DNA from: Rhizophagus irregularis
Lineage: Eukaryota; Glomeromycota; Glomeromycetes; Glomerales; Glomeraceae
DNA length: 64,000 nucleotides
Assembly: GCF_026210795.1 (NCBI RefSeq)
Contig: NC_089444.1
Span: forward strand, 2,904,501-2,968,500
Direction: 5' to 3'
Part shown: positions 12,813 to 23,640 of the stretch, piece by piece
Position numbering within the stretch: the stretch's first letter is position 1
Layout of the letters: every line of letters begins with the position of its first letter
Notes under the pieces: model-generated
The model's database searches: none
What the model saw: only the letters and a program-made list of their open reading frames with translations
Told to the model about the DNA's origin: nothing
Made by a program: the position numbers and the translations under genes

Positions 12813-14082
12813 GTCAATTTTAATATGTAACTCCCATACAAATTAAGTAATTTGATAGAACATCATGTGCTTTACTAGTCTCTGAAGTTAATTTTCCATT
12901 TTTGAAATTTTTTTTTCTCTTCGCATATACAAGAAGTTTACGTTAAAAAATGAACTTTTTTTGAGATCCTTTTAAAAGTTTGGACAAATATATAGTTTTA
13001 ATAGCAAAAATATATGTATTTTGCAAGAGAAAAAAGATTTTCTAAGGGTTTAATGGTAGTTATTCGGGTAGTTTTTGTATAAACACAAAAAAATTGATTT
13101 TTTAATAAAAAAAAGAATTTTTACTTCAATAAATTTTAATGAGAATCCTTTAACTAATAATAAATATTTTATTTTTAGGTGTAACTTTTCAAAAGAAACA
13201 GCTTTTATTAAGTTAATAAGGTCGGTCACCCAATAAGAATTTTGTTTATTATTGAATTTATCAAATTTTCTCTATTTTTTAATATGAAATAATGATAAAA
13301 TTTTATTTATTATAGGAAAAAAAGAAGGGAAGAGTATTATTAGATTTATTTTTGAATAATATATTTGTTTTAAATTAAAAAAAAACTACAAAATTTTCAT
13401 TATTTTTAGTAAATCCACTTTTGTCCAATCATGTTTTAATATTAGATTCCTATTTATTTCATCACGAAATTTTTTTATTTTAATATTCAAATTGTTTTTT
13501 AAATTAGAAAATAGTTTGTTTTGTAATTAAAACCATTGAAATAATAAAGAATTTATAATACTATTATACAAATATAATGAAAAAAAGGGAAATTTTTCTT
13601 TATAGATTCTGGGTTTATTTGAAAATTTATTTGAGTTAATATTTTTTTTAGCTTTTTTTTTTGTTATAAAATTATATAAAATACTTTCTGTCTTAATTTG
13701 GAGTTTATATTATTTACTATATTTGACAAATTTCAAGTTTTTCTCATTATTCCTTATTTTTAGCAAATAAAATGTACCAACTTCTAGTTAAGATCCACCT
13801 TAAAAAACAAAAAGTATTTGAAGAAATTTATCAACACACTCTTAGATGTTGTCAAGAAGTATTATTTTCTATATTTAGTTTGAAAGTTATTTTATATAAA
13901 TGTGATGTTACATTTGAACTGCATTTTTCAATTTTTATAAAATTTAGGCCGGCATTATAAAATTGGCCGGAATTAAGCAAAATTTGGCCAGAATTATGGA
14001 TTCGAAAATCATCAATTTTAACCAATAAAATTTATTTTAGCCGATTTTGATCTACATACATAAGTCTATATAATTAATAACT
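12813..14082. other. AT-rich spacer between two foldback elements
   Basis: No gene seen. Near 13945-13995 there is a cluster of GGCCGGCATTA, GGCCGGAATTA and GGCCAGAATTA motifs just outside the next transposon. Confidence 0.45.
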
Positions 14083-14090
14083 ATACGGCT

Positions 14091-15462
14091 ATGGCGCGCC
14101 GACGTGGACAGATTGGTATTTTTTTAATACCAACTTCCACTATTTAAATAATACCAGCTCATGTATTTTAATATTACTGCAAGTGGCAGATTTTTGTCTA
14201 AAATGGCAATTTCTTTTTGCATTATTAGACAGATTCATATTTATTTATTACGAACTTTCTCTAATTAAATATTACCAACTCTTGTAATTTTAAAATTGGC
14301 AGATCTTTTTTTCTTCAATAGACAGATTTATATTTTTTATTATCCCCTTTTTTTATTAGCAGATCTTTTTTCTTTACCAGACAGATTTATATTTTTTATT
14401 ATTAGCTCTGACGATCATTTTTATTTATTAGCAGATCTGCTAAATCTCACCGCAGGTGATTTCACCGGTCAAATTATAATTCCAGCCAAATTCAATTGTG
14501 TAACCTAATAAAAAAGTTTTTGATTTTTTTAGTTACAATGTGGTATAAATATTGCACTAATAGATCCGGAAGATACCCGTTTATAAGTAAATATGCAGTT
14601 AAATTTTGTGTATCCTCACTGAATAAATCACTTTACTTAAGAAATCTATTTCGTAATGGTCAAAAGTGGTCTATTTGACCTTAAAAGTGGCAAACGTGAC
14701 CATCAGCTACCTTAATTGATGGTCAAAAGTGGTCTATTTGACCCTAAAAAGTGGTCATATAGCACATAGGAATTTTTCGAAAATTTCTGTTTGGTTATAC
14801 TAATAATTTGTAGTTAAAGGCGAGGGCATATTTGACCACTTTTAACCATCAATAAGGTCAAGTTTGACCACTTTTAAGGTCAAATAGACCACTTTTGACC
14901 ATTACGAAATAGATTTCTTAAGTAAAGTGATTTATTCAGTGAGGCTACACAAAATTTAACTGCATATTTGATTAGAAACGGGCATCTTCCGAACTCATTG
15001 GTGCAATTTTTATACCACATTGTTACTAAAAAAGTCAAAACTTTTTATTAGGTTACACAATTAACTCTAGCTGGAATTATAATTTGGCCGGAATAAAATC
15101 ACCTGCGGTAAGGATCACCTGCAATGAGATTTAGCGAATAAAAATGATCGTCAGAGCTAATAATAAAAAAATACAAATCTGTCTATTAAAGAAAAAAGAT
15201 CTTCTAATGAAAAAAGGAGGCAATAAAAAAATATGAATCTGTCTATTAAAGAAAAAAGATCTACTAATTTTAAAATTACAAGAGTTGGTAATATTTAATT
15301 AGAGAAATTTGGTATTAAACAAATACAAATCTGTCTAATAATATAAAAAGGAATTGCCATTTTAGGCAAATTCAGTAATTTTAAAATACAAGTGCTAGTA
15401 TTATTTTAAATAGCAGGAGTTGGTATTAATAAAATACCAATCTGTCCACATCGGCGCGCCAT
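14091..15462. mobile_element. Near-complete hairpin (foldback) transposon with 8-bp target duplication
   Basis: The left end is ATGGCGCGCCGACGTGGACA; the reverse complement of the right end is ATGGCGCGCCGATGTGGACA. The inverted similarity runs almost the whole length: left arm to about 14745, right arm from about 14835, leaving a loop of only about 90 bp. Matching blocks include the GACAGATT-type subrepeats, the pair CGCAGGTGATTT/AAATCACCTGCGG, and the GGTCAAAAGTGGTCTATTTG block at both inner ends. The flanks ATACGGCT (14083-14090) and ATACGGCA (15463-15470) match 7/8. There is no transposase. A transcript would fold into a dsRNA hairpin of about 650 bp. Confidence 0.85.
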
Positions 15463-15470
15463 ATACGGCA

Positions 15471-16519
15471 CCATAATTTTTAATATGGCTATCATAATAA
15501 GAAAAATTTGCCCTTAAATTTTATTACATGCGCAGTGATTGATATAATTACTTTAATTATGTGATAATTTTTTTCGTTAATAAAAAATTTTTATTATTTA
15601 ATTTTGCAAACAAATAAAAGATAGAGATTTTTTTAAATACTATGGTGTCAAGGAAACGCAATTCAATTTTGGCAAATTACGATTTTCTATTTAAATTCTA
15701 CATGATAGGTAAGATAAATACTAAGTAAAATGTTCAACTAAATCTAGTAAGTATCATGTAATTAAAAAGTTGTGGATTTTTTTTTTTAAACTTTTACAAG
15801 AAATGATGAAATAATATTATCTATAAATTGTGGAATCATCCAGAAACGATTTGAAAAAAAAAAATTTTAATAATAAATGAAGAATTGTATGAATTAAAAA
15901 TTACCTTTGGATAATAGGTGAGGTGAATATGTGTTGCTGATACCAGAAAGAGAACAATCTGTAAAAAGTTCATACTTTTCTTTCAGATCCCTAAGGTATT
16001 ATATCTGCACCAAGATATTTATTTAACTGCTTAATTATGATTAAAACAATAATTTACATTAAATCATTCACGATTTTATTTATATGTCAGGTATTATGAT
16101 GTTTACTAATAATTAAAGTATTAATCACTTGTAATTATTGTTTTGCATCTTAAAAATATCAAGCAATTGCTCAATTACAAACTGATTTATTTATGTAAAT
16201 AAAAACTGAATTACATATACTCTATATTCAGTGTTGAGCAATAATTAACTATAATAACAAATAAATAAAAAATATAATTCCTTTATATTCCAAAAAATTA
16301 TCAATAATATTTAAAATTATAATCTGGTTTGTTATCAGCGTTGGTAATAGAAAATGGAAGCTGGTGACTTATGATATGAAATATTAAAAGCAAGAAACAA
16401 TACATGATATTAAATAAACTTTATGGAAGATGTAAAATGTTACAGTTAGTAAGATTTCTACATTTTAAGTTTTATACCATATTATTGTTAAAATAAAGAT
16501 TTAATCTGAATGGACATAA
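15471..16519. other. Intergenic; right part belongs to the A/C segmental duplication
   Basis: From about 16010 the sequence resembles 42722 onward, the 3' flank of locus C, which marks one edge of the duplicated segment. No gene seen. Confidence 0.5.
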
Positions 16520-19500
16520 TCAATCAACAATGATTGCACAACTTATACATTCAGAATTATCATACTTAGGAAGATCCTTTGTAAAAGGATCAAGTAATCG
16601 AGATGTATAAATAGCTTCTGGATGTTGTTTGTTTTTCTTGAGAGAAGGGAGTGATTTTCTGTAAATTTCTGCCTCTTTAAATTGCTTTCTAATCTCAGTT
16701 GCATTTGAATCACCTTTTTTATATGAGTTATAAAAATTATAAAATGACTTAATCCCAACATTTATTTCAGTAACACTTGGTCTATTATTTGGATTTGAAT
16801 CCCAACATCTTTTCATCAAGTCAATATAACATTTTGGTATTTCCAGCTCATTTATTTCAGGTCTTATTCCATCACATATCCCTAATGTTAGATGATGGTC
16901 ATGTGCACAATTGTCAAAAGGTTGTTTTCCAGTTGCTGTGAAATACATAATCATACCAAAGCTATATATATCTGCTGCTTGAGTATATGGCATTCCTCTT
17001 AATACTTCAGGTGCCATATAAGGAATAACTCCATAAGTTTTTTCCTCACTTGTATTATTCACATCTTCACATAATCCCATATCTGATATAAATAACGATT
17101 TCCTATTAAGATTATTTAAGTTTTTTGTTAAAAACAATATATTTCCTGTATGAAAATCATGATGAACCTTCTGATTTTTATGAATTCCTTTAAGACCTTC
17201 AATGATACTAAGAAGTGTCTGTATTTTATTTCTCCAATCAAAATCTTTATAATTTATATCTATCCAATTATTATAACTTCCACCATCCGCATATTCAATA
17301 ACTATAATATAATCATTTGTATTTGGATTTTGTGATACTCCATATACATTAAGAATATCATCCATTTTGTTAATTGAATATTCTCTAACCTAGTTTAATA
17401 AATAATAAATTTATTTTAATTGGAATGCTTTTTTTAACTAATAATTTTTAAGAAATTTCATACCTCACTTAAAAATTTATCAATCATATTTTGTGAATTA
17501 TTTAAACACTTTAAAGCAACTTTTTTATTTGAAACTCTAGTACACATTTCTTCATCAACATCATATTTTATTGGACCATCTTTCCATATTGCTGAATAAA
17601 CTGTAGCAAATCCACCTTTACCTATTTCTTTAATGTAATTAAATTGATCATATGGTATCCATTCAAATATTATATTAAAAGGAGAATTGATTTTTAATTG
17701 CATTTCTTGAATTAAATCATCAATTTTTTCATTTCCATTATTAATGGAAGTTGCAGTTATTAGACATTGTCTACACCATGAATGATCAGCATGACCATAT
17801 TTTTCGCCACAATTTTTGCAATATGTTTTACCATATTCTGTACAATATTCATTTTCAAGAACCAAAATGTAATTCTTTTTTTTTGGATTTTGAGATATCC
17901 CATACATTTTGAAACTATTAGCATGTTCTTTAACCTGTTAAATTATAAAGATACATCACTAAAAAATTCAAAGAAAATTTAATTTAAATTAAAAATATTT
18001 TATACCTTCATACCTTATTTAAAAATTTTTGTGAATCATTGAAACACACTAAAGCAACCTCAGTTTCCTCATATTTCCATATTGCTGAATGTACTGTAAC
18101 AAAATGTCCTTTGTCTATATTTCTAATTTTGTTAAACTGATTGTATGATATCCATTTAAATCTTGTATCACTTGGCTTGTTAATTTTTAATTGAATTAAA
18201 CTATCAATTTTAACATCTCCACTTTTCCAGCACATAAAATTACATAGTTTACACCATTTATACTGGATGTCTGAATATATCTCATCACACATGCTACAAT
18301 ATTTTTCATTATCAAGAGCCAAAATATAGTCCTTGGTATCTGGATTTTGGGATATTCCATACAATACAAGAAACTTGTTATTTTTTGTTGAATATTTTTT
18401 AGCCTAAAAACATAAGTTAATATAGGTTAAAAATTACTAATAATAAATGTAATAATATTTATAGAAATTTATACCTCATTTATTAGAGAATCAACAGGAT
18501 TTTGTAAGTTATGCAAACATTTTAAAGTAACATCTATATTTGAATATCTTTCATAATATGAAGTCCACTTATTTTTTTTGTATAATGGGCCATTCCTCCA
18601 TATTGCTGAATATGTGGTTATAGAACTATTTTTACTTATTTCTTTAATTCTGTTAAACTGATTGTATGGTATCCATTCAAATGTTACATCATCATAGGGA
18701 TTAATATTTAATTGCCTTTCTATAATGAAATTATCAATTTTTTCATTTCCACTTATCCAGTTTATAAGGTTCACAGTATTATCATTTTGAACTAAAATAT
18801 AATAACCCGTGTCTGGATTTTGAGTTATTTCATACAATACAAGAAATTTGTCATTTTTTGTTGAATGTTTTTTAGCCTAAAATCACAAACAGAAAATTAG
18901 CATTATATTAAGGAATGTAATAATAAACGTAATAATATTTATAAAATTTTATACCTCATTTATTAGAGAATCAACAGGATTTTGCAAGTTATGCAAACAT
19001 TTTAAAACTACTTCTTTATTTGAATCTCTTGAATAATATGATTTCCAGAAATGGTATAATGGGCCATTCCACCATATTGCTGAATATACAGTTATAGAAC
19101 TATTTTTGCATATTTCTTTAATTTCATTAAACTGATTGTATGGTATCCATTCAAATATTACATCATTGTTGTGATTAGCTTTTAATTGCCTTTCTTGAAT
19201 GAAATCATCAATTTTTTCATTTCCGCTAGTTCGGATAAGATGATTTTGAACTAAAATATAATCACTTGTATCTGGATTTTGAGATATTCCATACAATCTA
19301 AGAAACTTGTCTTTTTTTGTTGAATATTTTTTAGCTTAAAACCATAAATTGATATTAGTTAAAAAATTAATAATAAATTTAATAATATATATATAAAATT
19401 TATACCTCATTTATTAAAAAATCAACAGGATTTTGCAAGTTATGCAAACATTTTAAAGCTACCTCTTCATTTGAAATTCTTGTATATTTACCATTACATT

Positions 19501-20159
19501 TATGCAATATGCCATTCCTCCATATTGCTGAATATATAGTTATAGAACCACTTTTTCCTGTTTCTTTAATTTTATTAAACTGATTGTATGGTATCCACTC
19601 AAATATTGTGCCATCACAAAGATTAATATTTCTTTCTTGAATGAAATCATCAATTTTTTCATTTCCACTAGTTCGGATAAGGTAATTTTGAACTAAAATA
19701 TAATCACTTGTATCTGGATTTTGAGATATTCCATACAATACAAAAAACTCATTAGTTTTTGTTGAATATTTTTTAGCCTAAAACCATAAATTAATATTAA
19801 TTAAAAAATTAATAATAAATGTATATAATATTTGTTGAAATTTATACCTTATTTATTAGAGAATCAACAGGATTTTGCAAGTTATGCAAAATTTTTAAAG
19901 AAACTTCTTTATTTGGATCTCTTATATAATATGAAGTCCACTTATTTTTTTTGTATAATGGGCCATTCCTCCATATTGCTGAATATACAGTTATAGAACC
20001 ATTTTTGTCTGTTTCTTTAATTTCGCTAAACTGATCGTATGGTATCCATTCGAATATTACATCATTATAATTTTTAGCTTTTAATTGTCTTTTTTGAATA
20101 AAACTATCAATTTTTGTATTTCCGCTAGTCCAATTTTTTAAATCTTTAATTTGGAACAT
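16520..20159 (-). CDS. Locus A: multi-N-lobe TKL kinase, seven exons, six tandem N-lobes and one C-lobe
   Basis: Exons: 20159-19848, 19777-19406, 19335-18955, 18876-18475, 18403-18014, 17934-17464, 17389-16520. All are multiples of three, joined in phase 0 at GAG or AAG|GTAT donors and TTTTTAG|GCTAAA-type acceptors. Spliced, it would give about 1065 residues. Each internal exon encodes KKYSTKN...YGISQNPDTxDYIL (end of one N-lobe), then SGNEKIDDFIQE...FEWIPYNQF...YSAIW...VALKCLHNLQN (start of the next). The glycine loop is degenerate in modules 1-4 (KNGSITVYSA type), partial in 5 (KGHFVTVHSA) and canonical in 6 (GKGGFATVYSA). Exons 5 and 6 also carry CxxC zinc-ribbon motifs. The last exon is the C-lobe, with HHDFHTGN in place of HRD, DMG in place of DFG, APEVLRG and DIYSFGMIMYF. 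The exon 3 acceptor is mutated. An in-frame upstream ATG at 20219 is possible, but 20159 matches locus C. The kinase role is inferred; the target is unknown. Confidence 0.75.
18955..19335 (-). pseudogene. Locus A exon 3 with disrupted splice acceptor
   Basis: All other module exons here follow TTTAG|GCTAAAA or an equivalent AG|G. On this strand the acceptor reads TTTAAGCTAAAA, so the expected AG (19337-19336) is AA. Using the next AG shifts the frame by one and soon meets a stop. Because the exon is symmetric (381 bp, phase 0-0), skipping it would keep the protein in frame. The coding body itself is intact. Confidence 0.7.
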
Positions 20160-21180
20160 TTTTTCAAAACTTAAAAAATTTTCGAACGAAAATTTATTTA
20201 TAACTATTATGATCATCATATATGAAAATCATGCATAACAATGCATAGTAATTTAACAAATTATTTTTGTGCCAAGGGATTAGGTTTCATGCATAATAAT
20301 ACGAGCGTGGAAACCATTGTTTTAATATTTGGGTTAACAAATTTTTTTGTCAGACCCTTCTCGCGTATTTCACATAGGTAAAACTGCAATAACACTGTTG
20401 ACCATTTATTATAATATTTTCAAAGGTAGCACAAAAAGTAAAAGTGCGCAACAATTTTTTGTAGAGCGAACTATCTTTTATGAATTGTAGAGTATAGTAG
20501 CTTGATATTTTTATAAGCAAATATAGAATTTATTTATTATTTAGGAATTATTTTATTTCAGGTAATACTAGAATTAATAGAGTAAAAATCCGAGAAAATA
20601 GTATTAAGCTATCTGTTATAATTAATCAATGTGTTTGACATTATGTTATACAGTATGTTAAGTTCATTTTTTTTCGTCAAGGAAGTCGTTTATTATTTCT
20701 TTTAAAAAATAAAATTAAAACGTTAATTAAAGCAAAACAAATGTGCAATCCAAAATAACGATCAACACGACACTAAACCCTTTTTTTTTTGAAAATGTGA
20801 CACGTAATCTTTGAAAATTTGTTTGCACATCATTGATTAACAAATCAGGAAGGATACAACACCGGTGTAACTAATATTCTTGTATCTCGCAAACGTTAAT
20901 TTATGTGTTTCTTTCTAATTCATTATTTTAAAAATTAAGGTTGGAAATAGTAACAATAAGTGGGATTGATAAATTCAACGAAGAAAATCAAAAAAATTCT
21001 CGATATAAAACAATTATATACAATAGAAGCGAATTCGTAAATAAATAATTTTTATCTATTACACATACATTATAATTTACATAATATTACACATGGGGAG
21101 CACATATAGATTACAACATAATTATTTTTTTCGTGTTAATTAATTTCGGTATGTCAGCCAAATATTTGAGCAAATTGGAC
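20160..21180. other. Upstream region of locus A, shared with locus C
   Basis: It resembles 48765-49560. Shared blocks include an ATGCATAACAATGCAT-type palindrome about 70 bp before the start codon, the TTATGTTATACAGTATGTTAA block (about 20640; 49130) and the GGAGCACAxATAGATTAC block (about 21096; 49500). It probably contains the promoter, but I cannot point to a TATA box with confidence. Confidence 0.5.
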
Positions 21181-21239
21181 GTTGTTCTTATTTTTTTATT
21201 GTAATAATATCAATACTGTAAAAGTTTTAAAGCGGATTT

Positions 21240-21365
21240 TAGTTTCACTATTTTGGTTTCACAATATTGGTTTTACAATTTTAGTTCTCATAATTTGTTT
21301 TTGTTTTATAATTTTGGTTTTACATTTTGGTTTCACAATTTGGTTTCACAATTTTGGATTATTTT
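21240..21365. repeat. Minisatellite of TTTTGGTTTCACAA-type units
   Basis: Several imperfect 14-16 bp units are in tandem. The same units occur upstream of locus C (49575-49665) and, inverted, upstream of locus B (about 25720-25750). This ties the 5' flanks of all three kinase loci together. Confidence 0.65.
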
Positions 21366-21997
21366 GAGAATTATTCGCGCGGTACGTAATTTTTGGAATT
21401 TTTTGTCAACCGTACCGTACAGGTTTTCAAATCGTACGATACTAAATACACTTTACACTTATAATCATATAAAACTGAAAAATATTTATATTATTTTATT
21501 CACAATTATACAATATACATTTTTTTTAATAAAGGACTGTTACAAGTTTTTTTTTTTTTGATGATGAATTTTTTTGTAGTAAATCGTGTTGATGTTTGAT
21601 GACTTTGTAGAAATGTTATAAAATTTCTCTAATTAATTTTTTTTCCTGCTAATTTGTTAAAAAAATTAAATTAACAAAATGGGATAAAATGTATGAAACA
21701 GATATAAAAAAAATATACAATATATTGTATGATATAAAAATATTACTAAATCAAAAATTAAATTTTTATAAAATCTTAGAATATTATAATGGAATCTTAT
21801 GTGATTTATGGTTTCTTTTCTAACAATAAAAGGAAGAGAAAAACTTGAATAGGAAATAAATATTAATATATAAAGGAATAGACAAGGAAAAAAACTAAAA
21901 ATAAGAGGATTATTTAAATAATCCAACAAATATCTTAGGTGACGTGTAACAATACCCTAATTATTTTATATGTTTTAAACGATTATATATTTAATTA
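21366..21997. other. AT-rich spacer homologous to the region upstream of locus C
   Basis: The block near 21825-21900 (AACAATAAAAGGAAGAG and onward) aligns with 51292-51390. It preserves an uninterrupted version of the site where a 1.2 kb element inserted upstream of locus C. Confidence 0.5.
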
Positions 21998-22540
21998 CTA
22001 CAACTACAATGCAGTTGTGACTACGAGTACATGATATCACGTACTCTCACGTAGTCATAGATATCACGTAGTCATAGACTCATGTAAGCACAATACTGCA
22101 AAGCGACTACATTATACAGTACAAATAGTAAATTTTACAATTACATAAATTTATTTTTACCTACAAAAATGTCACGAAAAATCACGTGACCGTTTTTTGT
22201 CACATACGCCACACCCTTCCTTGTTTCCATTTTTCATAAGTATCTGAGGGACTTGAATTTTTTCGAAGTGTGAAATCCTATTCGTCACACATTATTTGTC
22301 ACATAGTTTAATTTCTTAATCTCTTAATGCCGGCCATTTCGTGACATTTTTGTAGGGTACGCTGGGTAGTCTATGATTACGTAGCTACGTAAGTACGTGA
22401 TAGGTAATGTAGTCGATTATATTTTTGTGCTCACGTAGTCATGTAGTCATGTAAAAAAATTATGATTACGTAGTTAGGTAGTACGTAATGGTAAAGTAGT
22501 TACATGTACTCGTAATCAGAAGCACGTTGTAGTTGTAGTA
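21998..22540. mobile_element. MITE with TACTACAACTACAA termini and a nested MITE
   Basis: The left end TACTACAACTACAATGC is the inverse of the right end near 22524-22540. The arms are rich in CACGTAGTCATG-type units. A second, internal inverted pair (CCTACAAAAATGTCACGAAA from 22160 and its complement ending at 22356) looks like a roughly 197-bp element nested inside. I see no clear target duplication for either. The paralogous region at locus C lacks this sequence, so it arrived after the A/C duplication or was lost from C. Confidence 0.6.
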
Positions 22541-22729
22541 AAAAGCTAATAACCGGTTTTAAACACTCCCTATTAATAGCAAAAATTCGCGTAATGCCGT
22601 AATAGGGAGTACAGGAGTGGGTACAGGGCCAAATCATCGTAATTTAACCCATATATATATGTATTTTTCTATTAGTTTATCTCGTTCATTACTAAAAAGG
22701 ATATTCTAACTAACTATTTAAATTTGGAG

Positions 22730-23640
22730 CCGGAAAAGTAATCATAGAATCTTTCATATCAGCCGCAGTTTTATCATCTAAGAAATTCTTCTACGATTAT
22801 TTCTCTCGTGATCATAACATTATAACGTGACCATTCAAAAGTGACTTTTAATTTGGATTTGCTTTCTAATTGATATATCCTTTGTTCTACCAGCAGGGTA
22901 AGCCTTTGAAGGAACCCTTATAAAATTATATATTTATTACAAATATTATATTTGCACGCACGGAAGTCATCATTACCAGTTTTGGAGTCTTGAGTTTTGA
23001 CATTCTTCAGGTAATCCATCCACGGAATATTGAAAAAACAAAGTTTTTAAGTACATACTAAATTTACGTACACGTAAATCAAGTTTTTGAGACGTTAATT
23101 TTAACTTTACCAAAGCTTTACTATTCATGCCAAGATACCCGAAATATATATAAAAAGGTAAGGCGATTTTTAACCCAAAATCGTGTTGATCTTTCCTTTT
23201 TTAAATAATTTTATATAATGCCAGTCAATATTTTATTACCATTTTAGTAACTGACTGACATTAGCATAATTCCGGCCCTGAAAAACGTGCGTACAGCTAA
23301 TAGTAAAATTTTCTGAAATCACCTGACCTTTACACAAATATTTCGGGGTCCTTATAGGGACGTACGTATCTAGCAAAATTTGTTACTAATTGAAAGGTTT
23401 TATTTCTTGATCAGCCGTAATAATCCACATAAATAATGGAACCAAAACTTCATTTGTATTTTCTTCCTTCTTGATTTATGTTTGATTGTCGCTCTTAGTA
23501 TGTATTGTATTGTATTCTTTGTATAAAATGATCCAATAACATCTTCAGAAATTTCAAATTCAAGATAAATCTAAATCTGCTATTAATTCATTATTCAATT
23601 CAGTTTTGCAAAGTTTAATTTAATCGCAAGAATTTTTTTT
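22730..23640 (-). pseudogene. Decayed unidentified gene upstream of locus A (paralogue at 51485-52143)
   Basis: On the minus strand, coding-like patches survive in different frames: ELNNELIADLDLS near 23620-23570, SRLQ near 22985, and a C-terminal patch FLDDKTAADMKDSMITFPAP near 22785-22725 ending in TAG. The same blocks occur in order upstream of locus C, where one of them is still an open frame. Stops and frameshifts break the A copy. I do not recognise the family. Confidence 0.4.

Noticed and set aside
14296-14508. 70-codon ORF inside the hairpin element
   Set aside because: It is composed of the element's own subrepeats (CAGATTTATATTTTT) and has no protein character.
16543-16761. Shadow ORFs in other frames of the kinase C-lobe exons (also 43271-43489, 17150-17335, 43878-44063)
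   Set aside because: They occupy the same paralogous position in A and C only because the real kinase frame is conserved.
21182-21561. Phe/Trp-rich overlapping ORFs
   Set aside because: They translate the GGTTTCACAATTTT minisatellite and poly-T tracts.
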